From Clostridiales bacterium (GTDB taxonomy: Bacteria; Bacillota; Clostridia; Lachnospirales; Lachnospiraceae): DNA of 38,050 bases. The notes below the pieces were generated by a model. The model did no database searches. It was given only the letters and a program-made list of their open reading frames with translations, and had not been told where the DNA came from. The stretch covers positions 1 through 38,050 of the forward strand of contig JAGZDD010000017.1 in assembly GCA_018369015.1 (NCBI GenBank), given 5' to 3'. Made by a program: the position numbers and the translations under genes. Positions within the stretch are counted from its first letter, which is position 1. Each line of letters starts with the position of its first letter. Below are positions 7,752-17,176 of this stretch, piece by piece.

Positions 7752-8648
7752 TCACCCTTTTACTGCACCGATAGCGATACCTTTCACAAAAAACCTCTGG
7801 AAAAACGGATAAATAATGAGAATCGGCAGCACGCCAATCACCGCGATCGCCATCCGCACCGAGGTCGACGGAATCTGGCTCGTATCTACAACAACTCCGC
7901 TCTGCGCCCCCATACTGTTCATATATTGGGCGTCTTGTATAATTCGATTCAGAAGATTTTGTATACTGTATAATCTTGACTCTGTCACATAGGTCATACC
8001 GTTGAACCAGTCATTCCAATAAGCAATACCCACCAAAAGACCAACCGTCGCAATAATGGAGGTAGACAGCGGAATAACAACCTTCCTGAAAATCTGCATT
8101 TCACTGGCGCCGTCCACCTTGCAGGCCTCCACGATTTCATAGGGAATGTTATTGGCAAAATAGCTGCGCATAATAACAACATTAAAAGCATTCATCAGCA
8201 GGCTTGGAATAATGAGCGCCCATATCGTATTTTTAATCCCAAGATATTTTGTATAGAAAATATAGGTTGGTACAAGCCCGCCGTTAAACAGCATTGTAAA
8301 AAATAAAATGAAGTTGAAAAACGCCCGGTGCGGCAAATCCCTGCGCGACAGCGCCCAGGACATCATCGACGTAATGACAAGGCTTGCCGTTGTTCCTACA
8401 AGGGTAATAAAAATTGTAATACCATAAGCATGAATAATCTGCTTTATCTGAACCCCCAGATACTTATAGGATTCCAGACTGAAAACCGACGGAATAAAGG
8501 AGTAGCCATTGCGTATCAGCGCATGTTCCTCAGTGAGTGACGCTGAAATCAGCAGCAAAAACGGCAAAAGGCACGACAGGCAGAAGGTCATCACAAGAAC
8601 ATGTCCGATACAGTGACCCAGCCGTAAATTTTTAGAATGTTTTGTCAT
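7752..8648 (-). CDS. Carbohydrate ABC transporter permease (MalG/YtcP type)
   Basis: The 298-residue membrane protein has about six hydrophobic segments and the EAA loop EACKVDGASEMQIFRKVVIPLS, which docks the ATPase. It is the second permease of the importer. AAAGGAGGGG precedes the ATG at 8648, so the longer open frame starting at 8699 is not used. The stop lies 24 nt before the start of the DUF6379 gene. No ATPase gene is present, as is common for this transporter class, which shares an MsmK-like ATPase encoded elsewhere. Confidence 0.93.
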   Translation of the reverse strand: MTKHSKNLRLGHCIGHVLVMTFCLSCLLPFLLLISASLTEEHALIRNGYSFIPSVFSLESYKYLGVQIKQIIHAYGITIFITLVGTTASLVITSMMSWALSRRDLPHRAFFNFILFFTMLFNGGLVPTYIFYTKYLGIKNTIWALIIPSLLMNAFNVVIMRSYFANNIPYEIVEACKVDGASEMQIFRKVVIPLSTSIIATVGLLVGIAYWNDWFNGMTYVTESRLYSIQNLLNRIIQDAQYMNSMGAQSGVVVDTSQIPSTSVRMAIAVIGVLPILIIYPFFQRFFVKGIAIGAVKG

Positions 8649-8661
8649 TATTGCCCCTCCT

Positions 8662-9573
8662 TTAAAACATACTGTTATCCGCATCCACCTTGCGCACAAT
8701 CTGGTTCGTGATTAATACAAGTACAAACCCTACCGCAGACTGGTAAAGTCCTGCAGCCGAGGACATCCCTATATCCCCACGCTCCAAAAGTGCCCGGTAA
8801 ACAAAGGTTGTAATAACGTTCGTCGTATTATATAATGCGCCAGAATTCATTGGCACCTGATAAAACAGTCCAAAGTCTGAATTAAAAATCTTTCCAATCG
8901 ATAAAATGAACATTGTAATAATCGTTGGCCGGATCAGAGGAATCGTAATCCTTGTAATTTCCTGCCACCGGCTGGCCCCGTCAATCTTTGCGGCCTCGTA
9001 GTAGGTTTTATCAATGCCGATAATGGATGCAAAATAAATAATCACAAGATACCCGGCATTTTTCCAGAGATTTACAATGGGTAATATAAAAATCCATTTC
9101 CCTGAATCGCTGTACCAGGAAACCCGGTCAATCCCCAGCGGCTCAAGAATACTTTTATTAATAAAGCCCGTATCCGCGCTTAAAAACGCATAGCATATGT
9201 AGCTGACAATAACCATGGAAATCATATAAGGAAGCAGCATGGACGTCTGATAAAATTTAAGCATTAGCCTCGACCGTATCTGATTGAAAAAAATAGCTAT
9301 GGCTACGGCAACGATTGTATTGATTATTAAAAATACCAGATTATATAAAATCGTGTTCCTTGTAATGACAAAGAAATCAGGATTTCTAAAAAGAAATTCA
9401 AAATTACCAAAGCCGCACCAGGGGCTTTTTAAAAACCCCTGGTTATAATTAAAGTCCTTAAAAGCCAGGATAACGCCTGCCATAGGAATATAATTATTGA
9501 TCAGCAAATAAATCATTCCCGGCACAAGCATTAAAACCAACGGAAAATTGCGCCGGTTAAATTTTGTTTTCAC
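8662..9573 (-). CDS. Carbohydrate ABC transporter permease (LplB/YteP type)
   Basis: The 303-residue protein has six predicted membrane segments and the EAA loop YYEAAKIDGASRWQEITRIT. It is the first permease of the heteromeric channel. The GTG at 9573 overlaps the TGA of the binding-protein gene as GTGA, with GGAGGGG six bases upstream, so translation is probably coupled. The family transports oligosaccharides or glycosides; the actual cargo is inferred from the downstream catabolic genes. Confidence 0.93.
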   Translation of the reverse strand: MKTKFNRRNFPLVLMLVPGMIYLLINNYIPMAGVILAFKDFNYNQGFLKSPWCGFGNFEFLFRNPDFFVITRNTILYNLVFLIINTIVAVAIAIFFNQIRSRLMLKFYQTSMLLPYMISMVIVSYICYAFLSADTGFINKSILEPLGIDRVSWYSDSGKWIFILPIVNLWKNAGYLVIIYFASIIGIDKTYYEAAKIDGASRWQEITRITIPLIRPTIITMFILSIGKIFNSDFGLFYQVPMNSGALYNTTNVITTFVYRALLERGDIGMSSAAGLYQSAVGFVLVLITNQIVRKVDADNSMF

Positions 9574-11123
9574 TGTGCACCCCTCCATGCATCAAACTGG
9601 GCCTGCTTTTCTTTGATGACATCGGACAATCCGGCCTTTTCCAGCTTTTCAAGAAATTCCGGCAATACAGTTTCAGGGTCCGCGACGCCGTATTCTAATG
9701 AAGGACGAAATTCGTCAAATACATTTTTCACAGCCGCATATTGGGTCTTTACCGGGGAACTATCAAAAACAAAGCCTCTGGCACAAGATACGATACCGCT
9801 GGCATTAAATTCCTCGTACTGCTCCCATATATCAGGGTCATTGCCTTCCCATGGGTGAACTAAAAATTCATTGCCAATCGCTGGAATCTGCTGATAATAA
9901 TAGTAGCCGGTCGTCGTTGTTGTAAGTCCATTGGCAAAGCTGGCTGTTCCGTCATCATTTAACACGTAGTGGGTGCCCTCAATACCAAGACCGAGCAAAT
10001 TCGCAATGTCGGCATCGCTGTACATGAGATTTAAAAGCTCCATCGATTTCTGAGGATTTTTCGCATAATAAGGAATTGCGTAGGTTGTTGCCATCAGCGT
10101 ATTCGTATCGGATATGCAGGGAACGTCATCAAAAGTGAGGACACACATTTCATAGCCTGCGTTTTGTGTCATAATTTTTGCCTGATCCGGTTTTTGAAGG
10201 TTTGCGCTGGAAAACAGGCGGCCAGCCTGATTTAAAGAAGAAATTTCATTGACCTGGGTAAGTACATCCGCCCCGATTAAGCCCTCCTCATACCAGCGGT
10301 GCATACGCTCCACAAATTCTTTATATTCTTCCGAAACAAATATATTTTCCAGTTTTGTATTTTCACCTGTTAAGTCGGTAATCACTCCCATGGAGTCTAC
10401 AAGCCGGTCTTTTCCATTCAGAACAGTCAGACCAATGGCAGATTCAATATTGCCGCCAGGTAAATAAGGAATCATATCCGGGTAAGCTTCCTTCACCTTT
10501 CTTAACAATTCTTCAAAATCATCCATTGTATGAATGTCTTCCGGAGCAACACCCAGCTCTTCCATAATATCGGCCCGCGCTCCAATGGCAGCGCCCTGGG
10601 CAGTTTCCTTGACCGTCGGGATAAGGTAAATTTTACCGTCAATAGCACAGGCGTCGATAACCTCCTGTCCAACAGCGTCAATTATCCCGCTTCCATATTG
10701 CTCCAGCAAATCGTTTAACTCATAAAAAGCGCCGTTGGTCGCCATTGTCGTATTGTTGGCGCTGGCTGATGTATAAACTAAATCGACATCCTCCTCTGAG
10801 GAAATCATTAAATTCATCTGATCCGCATAGGCCGAGCCGCTGATATATTTAAGCTCTACCTCTGCGCCGATTTTCTCTCTTGTTATTTTGCTGATTTCTT
10901 CCGCAACCATATCTTTGTCCGCCGGCTCTGTTCCGTTCAGCGACAAAACCAAAGTCAAATGTTCATATTCCCCGTTATTTTCTGCCTGGGCCGAAGCGCT
11001 TCCTAAATCTCCCTTGCTGCCCGCGTCCGACGCGGCGCTTTCCCCAGATGTTCCGCCGCTGCACCCTGCCATTAGAGAAATCACTAATCCTGTTGATAAT
11101 AAAATACCTAAACTCCTTTTCAT
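9570..11123 (-). CDS. ABC transporter solute-binding lipoprotein (LipO-like, large type)
   Basis: This 517-residue secreted lipoprotein has the lipobox LMAGC near residue 20, then a Ser/Ala/Gly linker and a periplasmic-binding-protein type 1/2 carbohydrate domain. Its length is typical of the binding proteins that pair with YteP/YtcP permeases, which are longer than MalE. It should capture the glycoside outside the membrane. The ATG at 11123 lies behind AAAGGAAGG; the open frame runs upstream to 11144 but lacks a better site. It is the first gene of the operon, under the predicted activator-dependent promoter at 11163. Confidence 0.92.
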   Translation of the reverse strand: MKRSLGILLSTGLVISLMAGCSGGTSGESAASDAGSKGDLGSASAQAENNGEYEHLTLVLSLNGTEPADKDMVAEEISKITREKIGAEVELKYISGSAYADQMNLMISSEEDVDLVYTSASANNTTMATNGAFYELNDLLEQYGSGIIDAVGQEVIDACAIDGKIYLIPTVKETAQGAAIGARADIMEELGVAPEDIHTMDDFEELLRKVKEAYPDMIPYLPGGNIESAIGLTVLNGKDRLVDSMGVITDLTGENTKLENIFVSEEYKEFVERMHRWYEEGLIGADVLTQVNEISSLNQAGRLFSSANLQKPDQAKIMTQNAGYEMCVLTFDDVPCISDTNTLMATTYAIPYYAKNPQKSMELLNLMYSDADIANLLGLGIEGTHYVLNDDGTASFANGLTTTTTGYYYYQQIPAIGNEFLVHPWEGNDPDIWEQYEEFNASGIVSCARGFVFDSSPVKTQYAAVKNVFDEFRPSLEYGVADPETVLPEFLEKLEKAGLSDVIKEKQAQFDAWRGAQ

Positions 11124-11162
11124 AACTTGCGCCCTTCCTTTCATCTTTATTTTGATAGCCTT

Positions 11163-11191
11163 ATTATAGTGGATAATTTAAGCCACGCCCT
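11163..11191 (-). promoter_or_regulatory. Activator-dependent promoter of the glycoside operon
   Basis: On the minus strand a perfect TATAAT -10 box occupies 11163-11168. At the 17-bp spacing the -35 position reads AGGGCG, which has essentially no match to TTGACA. A good -10 with no -35, next to paired upstream repeats, is typical of promoters that need an AraC-type activator. Confidence 0.65.
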
Positions 11192-11227
11192 TAAAAATCA
11201 AGACATCCCTCCTTAAAAATCAAGACA
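11189..11227. promoter_or_regulatory. Tandem direct-repeat operator for the AraC-type response regulator
   Basis: The 17-bp sequence CCTTAAAAATCAAGACA occurs twice without a mismatch, at 11189-11205 and 11211-11227. The 22-bp period is about two helical turns. The proximal copy abuts the degenerate -35 region of the minus-strand operon. Perfect tandem repeats at this position are what a dimeric AraC-family activator binds, and the regulator at 13057 is the obvious candidate. Confidence 0.7.
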
Positions 11228-11243
11228 ACTTTCCCCCGCTTTA

Positions 11244-11272
11244 TTGAAAAAGAAAAGGGCAGATACTATAAT
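11244..11272 (+). promoter_or_regulatory. Promoter of the two-component operon
   Basis: TTGAAA at 11244-11249 and a perfect TATAAT at 11267-11272 are separated by 17 bp, predicting constitutive sigma-A transcription of the kinase and regulator genes. The promoter position also excludes a TTG at 11244 as the kinase start. Confidence 0.75.
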
Positions 11273-11306
11273 CAAACTATGTTCTGAGAAGGGGGGCTTA
11301 CAGCTT

Positions 11307-13076
11307 ATGGCGGTGATCCGGTCACTAAAATTTAAAATGGTATCTAGTATACTTCTGATTTTCCTCATACTTTTAATACTGCTGTTTTACGACACCTTTT
11401 ATACAAAAAAATATGTAAAGCAGCAGCTCATCGACTCGGAGCGGGTCGTTGCTTCACTTTACATGGAAAAAATCGACTCTATTTTATCAACATTAGACCA
11501 ACTGCTTCTGTCAAATATTCATCAGTGGGCGGAGCTTGGCTACCTTATCGACGGGAGCCGGAGCGAAACGGCGCGTGGCTGCGTAACAATGCTTAAAGAT
11601 ATGGAAACACAAATCGCGGCCAACGAGGTTATCCAGTTTTTTTACGCCTATATGCCGGAAAATGACACTTATATTTACCGTACGGGCATTTCTTTTGACC
11701 CTCTTTTATCCGGGGAGGTCCAATCATCAATCATTGACCAGACAAAGCCGTCCGCTCCTGACAAGGCTCTGGCCAGAATATATTCCTGGCAGGAAATCAA
11801 TATCGGCGGCAGGGAATATATTTATCAATCCGGTTCCTATCAAAATTATCAGTTTGGGATGATCTTAGACATTAATAAAATTTTCAGCTCTGACGAATTT
11901 TACGCTTATTCCAGAGCCAATACCGTGCCTGTGTTTGTCACCGCCTCCGGTATTCCTCTGAATGAAACAGATTATGTAAAAAATTCCAACATCGAATTTC
12001 ACTGGGATTTTACAGATTACTATATGACGGGAATACAGGACAATACGATTGTTACCGGCGTTCCTTCGATGAGCGGGGATTTCGGGTTAATGATTTTAAT
12101 TCCAAATAACCCGGCAGTCTTTAGCGCCTCCCCGACCCACCAGTTTCTTGTCATTACATTTTTGTCCGTACTCATTTACATTGTTATTTTACTTTTGCTT
12201 GTCCAGCGCTTTACTTTATCTCCCCTGGCCCGGCTGAAAAATGCCATGCTTTTGGCAGGCAGCGGAAATATTGATATTCAGGTTCCCACGGCGTCTACCT
12301 CGGAGGATTTTTGCCAGGCCAACCGTTCCTTTAATCAAATGATCGCCCAAATTAAAGCGCTGAAAATCGAGGCCTATGAGAAACAGCTCGCCTTTAAAAA
12401 TCTGGAAATCGAACAGTTAAAAATGCAGATTAACCCTCATCTTTTCCTTAATTCCTTAAGCCTTATACGCCAGCTCAACGCCCGGAAAAGCCCCAATGTT
12501 TCTAAAGCCGTCCTGGCGCTCATGGAGTGCTTCCGGTATTTTGTCCGGCAAAAGGAGCCTTTTGTCACCTTAAAATGCGAGCTGGAATATACAGACAGCT
12601 ACCGTTACATCCAAGAGCTGACATTTCCGGGGCGTATTCATTATCAAAGAAATGTGCCCTTTTTCCTGGAAGGGCTTTTCGTTCCTACGATGACGGTTCT
12701 TCAATTTATTGAAAATTCTATAAAATATGCCCTGCCTTTAACACAGGAGCTGGAAATTACCATAGACGCCCGGCTTGAGGATATAAATAACCGCTCGTTC
12801 CTCATTATTACTATTGAGGACAACGGGCCTGGCTTTGACGAGGAAATTCTTGCCCAGCTTCGTTTATATCAGCCAATTATTGATAAAAATAATAAACAGC
12901 ACATTGGGATTCTTAATTATGCCAAACGTATCCGCTATTTATATAATGGCACGGCGGATCTCACATTAGCAAATAAGCAGCCCCACGGAGCGCAAATATG
13001 TATCAGGCTCCCGGTCATTGAAAATAATAACTGGACAATTCAGGATGGTGGATTAAATGAATTTACTCATAGTTGA
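11307..13076 (+). CDS. Sensor histidine kinase, YesM-like
   Basis: The 589-residue membrane kinase has a membrane segment at about 12-28, an extracellular sensor of roughly 250 residues, a second membrane segment at about 280-305, a HAMP linker, a His_kinase domain with NPHLFLNSL (the phospho-acceptor His in NPH) and an HATPase domain with FIENSIKYAL and IEDNGPGF. The ATG at 11307 lies behind AGAAGGGGGG; anything further upstream would fall inside the promoter. It probably senses the glycoside, directly or through the binding lipoprotein, and phosphorylates the regulator encoded by the overlapping next gene. Confidence 0.93.
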   Translation: MAVIRSLKFKMVSSILLIFLILLILLFYDTFYTKKYVKQQLIDSERVVASLYMEKIDSILSTLDQLLLSNIHQWAELGYLIDGSRSETARGCVTMLKDMETQIAANEVIQFFYAYMPENDTYIYRTGISFDPLLSGEVQSSIIDQTKPSAPDKALARIYSWQEINIGGREYIYQSGSYQNYQFGMILDINKIFSSDEFYAYSRANTVPVFVTASGIPLNETDYVKNSNIEFHWDFTDYYMTGIQDNTIVTGVPSMSGDFGLMILIPNNPAVFSASPTHQFLVITFLSVLIYIVILLLLVQRFTLSPLARLKNAMLLAGSGNIDIQVPTASTSEDFCQANRSFNQMIAQIKALKIEAYEKQLAFKNLEIEQLKMQINPHLFLNSLSLIRQLNARKSPNVSKAVLALMECFRYFVRQKEPFVTLKCELEYTDSYRYIQELTFPGRIHYQRNVPFFLEGLFVPTMTVLQFIENSIKYALPLTQELEITIDARLEDINNRSFLIITIEDNGPGFDEEILAQLRLYQPIIDKNNKQHIGILNYAKRIRYLYNGTADLTLANKQPHGAQICIRLPVIENNNWTIQDGGLNEFTHS

Positions 13077-14640
13077 CGATCAGCCCTTTGAAATTGACAA
13101 TATCAGGCAAAATATTTCCCTTGAAGATACCGGGATCACTAGTATTGATACCGCGGGCAACGGTGAAGAAGCCAAAATTCTCCTTTTAGATAAGCATATT
13201 GATATACTTCTTTGTGATATAGAAATGCCCGTCTGTAACGGACTGGAATTGCTAGAATGGGTACGGGAGCAGGAAATTTCTGTAGAATGTATTTTTCTCA
13301 CAAATTTTCCCGATTTCGCCTACGCAAAAAAGGCAATCGCCCTTGAATGTCTGGATTATATTTTAAAGCCCCCGTCCGAAGAAAATCTCAATAATGTTTT
13401 AAAAAAGGCAATCCAGAAAATCCTTTTAAAGCGGACGCAGTCCATGGAACATCACTATAGCAGCCTGTGGTTTTCCCATCAGCCCTACCTTATCGATACA
13501 CTGTGGACGGATCTGATTTCCGGAAAAGTGCCGCCAACCCAGGAGGCTGTCCGCCAGAAAATGATCGAATTAAATTTTCCCGGCATGGAGGTAATGAAGG
13601 TTTTTCTAATTTTAATCGATACGTCCGAAGCCCAGAATAGCGCTCCCGCCTCGGCGAGCCGCCGTATTATTATAAATAATACGCTCAAGGCCATTGCCCA
13701 CAATACTGTGCTTAACGATACCGGGTATGGAACGTTCATCGAATATCAGGCGCATTTATATTTTTTAATTGTTTATGAGGAATTTGGACTAGAGCCATCC
13801 AGCCTGTCCGGGCGCTGCCAGAAATTTGTCCAGGACTGCAGCCAGATTCTCCATTTTTCCCCTGACTGCTATCTTGGGAAAGAAATCCACTCCTTCCAGC
13901 TTAAAGAGCTGGCAGACTACCTTTTGTCTATCCGGCAAAATACGCTGAAAAACAATACCCATGTATTTCCCTTTGGGCTTTGGAAATACTTTAATAACAA
14001 CACTCCCCTTCCCGACACAGGAATATTAAAAACGCTGCTTGAAAACCATCAATATGAAGATGTTCTCCGCTTTTACAAAGATTATTTCGATCGTATCCGG
14101 CACAGCCATGTGATCATCAATCATCAGCTTTTTATAATGAAACAGGAGTTCCTGCAAATTTTTTATGAGTATGCCAAAAACTGTAAAATAAATATGGATT
14201 CCTTTTGGGAAATTCCCCAAATTCAGTCTTCCTATTCCCATGCGGATTCCTCGGTCAATGAATTTATCCGTCTTGTGTCCGAATTTATGGACCATGCCAA
14301 GGAAACTATCGCCCAGTTTGACCAGCCGGCATCAGTTATTGAGCAGGCCTTTGCTTATATACAGGCACATCTTAGCGAGGATATTACAAGAGAGGATGTG
14401 GCCCGGGAGGTATGCATGAATACCGATTACTTTGCAAAGCTTTTTAAGAAAAAAACAGGCCTTCTCATCTCAGAGTATCTTCTTAAGTGCCGCATGGAAC
14501 GGGCCTGCAAGCTTTTAAAAACCAATATATCCATTTTAAATATCGCCATGGAAACTGGGTTTAACAGCTCTACCTATTTTTCAACGCTCTTTAAAAAATA
14601 TACAGGAAAAAGCCCCCAGGACTATCGCAGGGAGCTTTGA
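13057..14640 (+). CDS. AraC-type response regulator, YesN-like
   Basis: The 527-residue regulator has an N-terminal receiver with the acidic pair D7/D8, phospho-acceptor D54 (LLCDIEMP), T82 and K104. A long middle region follows, and a C-terminal AraC double helix-turn-helix covers about the last 100 residues (EDVAREVCMNTDYFAKLF to GFNSSTYFSTLFKKYTG). Its start overlaps the kinase gene by 20 nt, a sign of translational coupling. It most likely activates the divergent operon through the repeats at 11189-11227. Confidence 0.94.
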   Translation: MNLLIVDDQPFEIDNIRQNISLEDTGITSIDTAGNGEEAKILLLDKHIDILLCDIEMPVCNGLELLEWVREQEISVECIFLTNFPDFAYAKKAIALECLDYILKPPSEENLNNVLKKAIQKILLKRTQSMEHHYSSLWFSHQPYLIDTLWTDLISGKVPPTQEAVRQKMIELNFPGMEVMKVFLILIDTSEAQNSAPASASRRIIINNTLKAIAHNTVLNDTGYGTFIEYQAHLYFLIVYEEFGLEPSSLSGRCQKFVQDCSQILHFSPDCYLGKEIHSFQLKELADYLLSIRQNTLKNNTHVFPFGLWKYFNNNTPLPDTGILKTLLENHQYEDVLRFYKDYFDRIRHSHVIINHQLFIMKQEFLQIFYEYAKNCKINMDSFWEIPQIQSSYSHADSSVNEFIRLVSEFMDHAKETIAQFDQPASVIEQAFAYIQAHLSEDITREDVAREVCMNTDYFAKLFKKKTGLLISEYLLKCRMERACKLLKTNISILNIAMETGFNSSTYFSTLFKKYTGKSPQDYRREL

Positions 14641-14661
14641 TCGAGCTATACGCGCTAAAAA

Positions 14662-14698
14662 CGAAAGAGCGGGCGCCAAAAACACGCCCGTCCTTTCG
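14662..14698. terminator. Bidirectional terminator between convergent operons
   Basis: The arms CGAAAG-AG-CGGGCG and CGCCCG-TC-CTTTCG pair with one internal two-base mismatch. On the minus strand TTTTTAG follows the stem. The hairpin sits between the response regulator stop (14640) and the binding protein stop (14711), so it can serve both operons. Confidence 0.75.
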
Positions 14699-14710
14699 CC
14701 TTATTAATAC

Positions 14711-16225
14711 TTATTTTGCGTAGTCATAATCCGTCATCGGGTCCCAGTCGCTAAACTCAAATTTGGAAATATCAACGCCGGCTTCACCCATAGCGCGCTC
14801 CCATTCTGCCTGTGTATCTTCGGAGAAAGTATCCAGCGCTGCGTCAATATCTGTAATCGAGCCTGCCATAACGCCCTGGACAATCTGTCCAAGGTTTGGA
14901 GTAACCTCCTTAACCTTGCTGTAAACGTCTGCTGTTTCAGGATTTAAGGCAAGAGGATCCGGGCAAAGCTTGCCGGAGGACATAGCCAGCTCATAGTATT
15001 TGAGCATCATTTCATCCGTCATGGCCTTTTCATTCACACCTTTAATACAGGAAACAAAGCCGCCGTCAGAAACAACCTTGCTCTGATAATCCTCGCCAAA
15101 CAGCTCGGTCAGGTATAAAGCGGCTGCTTCCGGATGCTCACAGGTTGCAGAAATCCCCATCCATGGCTGCGCACCAATATATGGGTTTCCGCCCTTTGCA
15201 CCATCATCAGGAACCGGAAGAGCCATAACACCAAAATTAAAATCTGGATTTTCGGCTCTCCATGTAGGAATACACCAGGAGCCCTGGATTAAAAAGCCGG
15301 CCTGGCCCTGTGCAAACATAGCGCGGGCAGAAGGAGCGTCAAGATTAATGGAGTCTGGATGTATGGACCCGTCGGCGGATAACTGGGCATATAAGTTCAA
15401 TGCCTGCTTCATTGCATCACTGGCAAATGGGTTCTTCCCATCAACGACCGACATAACGCCATAGTAGTTGCACTGTGCCCCGGCGATATTTGCAAAGGAA
15501 CGCAGTTCAATTTCATTTCTTGTCGGAACATTTCCGCTTTCAATAATTCCATAATATTTTCCCTGGCCCTTTTCAGTAATCGTTTTGCAGGCGTCAAGAA
15601 ACTCTGACCACGTCTGGGGCGGATTTTCAGGATCAAGCCCGCACTCTTCAAAAATATCCTTATTATAGAACATCAGGGAATTAACAATATTCGCAGCTTC
15701 CGGAAGGACATAAATTTCTCCGTCAATTGTTGTAACACCTTCGTTTAATGCCCCGGTTTCAAAGGAATCAATAAATTCCTGGGAAAGATACGAAGTCATT
15801 GGCTGATACCAGCTTTCGGAAACGGCTGTGCTCAGCTTCACGCCGCTTGGCAGAGAAAACAAGTCTGGTGCATCCCCGGATTTAATGGCCGTCGTCAATG
15901 TCTGTGTCAACTGGTCGCCGGAAAGCATTGTATATTCAATCTTTATTTCCGGGTGGCGTTCCATAAATTCCTCATTAAACACCTTACGGCGTTCCTGGGT
16001 ACTGTCGCTGCTGTCCATAACGCGCAGGGTAATCGTTTCCCCGCTGCCTGCCGCCTGGCTTTCAGCGTTTTGCGCAGCCTCCGTTCCACCGGCTGCCTGG
16101 CTTTCTTTTACAGCACCATCATCAGCGGCCCCACTGTTTCCTGTTGTCTGGGAATTTCCCCCGCCGCAGGCAGCCAGGCTGGCAGCCATTGTCAATGCAA
16201 GTCCAATACTAAGTAACTTTTTCAT
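14711..16225 (-). CDS. ABC transporter sugar-binding lipoprotein (family 1, UgpB/MalE-like)
   Basis: The 504-residue lipoprotein has the lipobox LAAC at about 17-20 (AASLAACGGG), a Ser/Ala/Gln/Glu-rich linker to about residue 65, then a family 1 extracellular sugar-binding domain. It should capture a mono- or oligosaccharide for the two permeases encoded just upstream. AAGGAGG precedes the ATG at 16225. It is the last gene of its operon, behind a 96-bp gap, which is unusual because the binding protein gene normally comes first. The gap may help raise its expression, but I found no clear processing hairpin in it. Confidence 0.93.
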   Translation of the reverse strand: MKKLLSIGLALTMAASLAACGGGNSQTTGNSGAADDGAVKESQAAGGTEAAQNAESQAAGSGETITLRVMDSSDSTQERRKVFNEEFMERHPEIKIEYTMLSGDQLTQTLTTAIKSGDAPDLFSLPSGVKLSTAVSESWYQPMTSYLSQEFIDSFETGALNEGVTTIDGEIYVLPEAANIVNSLMFYNKDIFEECGLDPENPPQTWSEFLDACKTITEKGQGKYYGIIESGNVPTRNEIELRSFANIAGAQCNYYGVMSVVDGKNPFASDAMKQALNLYAQLSADGSIHPDSINLDAPSARAMFAQGQAGFLIQGSWCIPTWRAENPDFNFGVMALPVPDDGAKGGNPYIGAQPWMGISATCEHPEAAALYLTELFGEDYQSKVVSDGGFVSCIKGVNEKAMTDEMMLKYYELAMSSGKLCPDPLALNPETADVYSKVKEVTPNLGQIVQGVMAGSITDIDAALDTFSEDTQAEWERAMGEAGVDISKFEFSDWDPMTDYDYAK

Positions 16226-16321
16226 AATAAACCTCCTTCATTTATTCTGGAACCAAAGCTTATGTCCATCTGGCACAACGCCGGACTGACCCAAAATCCT
16301 GGCTCCATTATTGGAAATTGC

Positions 16322-17161
16322 TCAGCTCTTTACCGCGCCGGCAATGCCATTCACAAAGTATTTTTGTAAACATATAAAAACGATAATAATTGGTAATACA
16401 GCGATTGTTGCTCCAGCCGCAATACCTGTCCAGTCTACCACATGTTCGCCCTTAAGAGCATACAGCCCTACGGCCAGTGTCCGCAGATCCGGCTTACTCA
16501 GTGTCAGAACGAGGGGGAGCAAAAAGCTGTTCCATGTCCATATAAACTGCATAATAACAACGGTGACGATGATCGGTTTTGAAAGCGGGAACATAATTTT
16601 CCAGTATGTCTGAAAGAAGCCGCAGCCGTCCACAATAGCCGCCTCCTCCATTTCTTTGGGAAGCCCCGAATAAAAGCTGGAAAACAGCATTAAAAATAAA
16701 ATATGGCTTCCGCCGCACTCTGCAATAATCAGGCCCAGAAGGTTATTTGTCAGATGCATACCATTTAACAACTCATAAATAGGAATGATCGTGAAGGTCA
16801 GCGGGATGGTGATGCTGGCCATAAACACGCCCAGCAAAACCTTTTTCCCCGGGAATTTATACCGGCCCAGGGCATATCCCGCTGCAGAGGTACACAATAA
16901 TACGATAATCACAGCGCAAACAGTAACGATAATTGTATTTAAAAAATACTGGCTGAAATTTGCATTGTTCCAGGAGCGTATAAAATTTTCAAAGGTTGGA
17001 TTCTCAGGAAATATTTTCAGGCCGCTGCCCCAAAATTCATCCTGTGTTTTAAAAGAAGCCGTTATCATCCAAATAAATGGATATACCCAGATAAACGCAA
17101 AAACAGTTAAAATAATGTACAGGATTGTTTTGACGGCCGTTCGTCTTACTTTAGTTTTCAA
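16322..17161 (-). CDS. Carbohydrate ABC transporter permease (MalG/UgpE type)
   Basis: The 279-residue inner-membrane permease has about six membrane segments and the EAA loop MEEAAIVDGCGFFQTYWKIMFP. The start is a TTG at 17161 with AAGGAGG nine bases upstream. It lies 15 nt after the MalF-type gene and is surely cotranscribed. Together the two permeases form the channel for the sugar bound by the lipoprotein at 14711. Confidence 0.93.
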   Translation of the reverse strand: MKTKVRRTAVKTILYIILTVFAFIWVYPFIWMITASFKTQDEFWGSGLKIFPENPTFENFIRSWNNANFSQYFLNTIIVTVCAVIIVLLCTSAAGYALGRYKFPGKKVLLGVFMASITIPLTFTIIPIYELLNGMHLTNNLLGLIIAECGGSHILFLMLFSSFYSGLPKEMEEAAIVDGCGFFQTYWKIMFPLSKPIIVTVVIMQFIWTWNSFLLPLVLTLSKPDLRTLAVGLYALKGEHVVDWTGIAAGATIAVLPIIIVFICLQKYFVNGIAGAVKS

Positions 17162-17176
17162 TCTTGTCAGCCTCCT

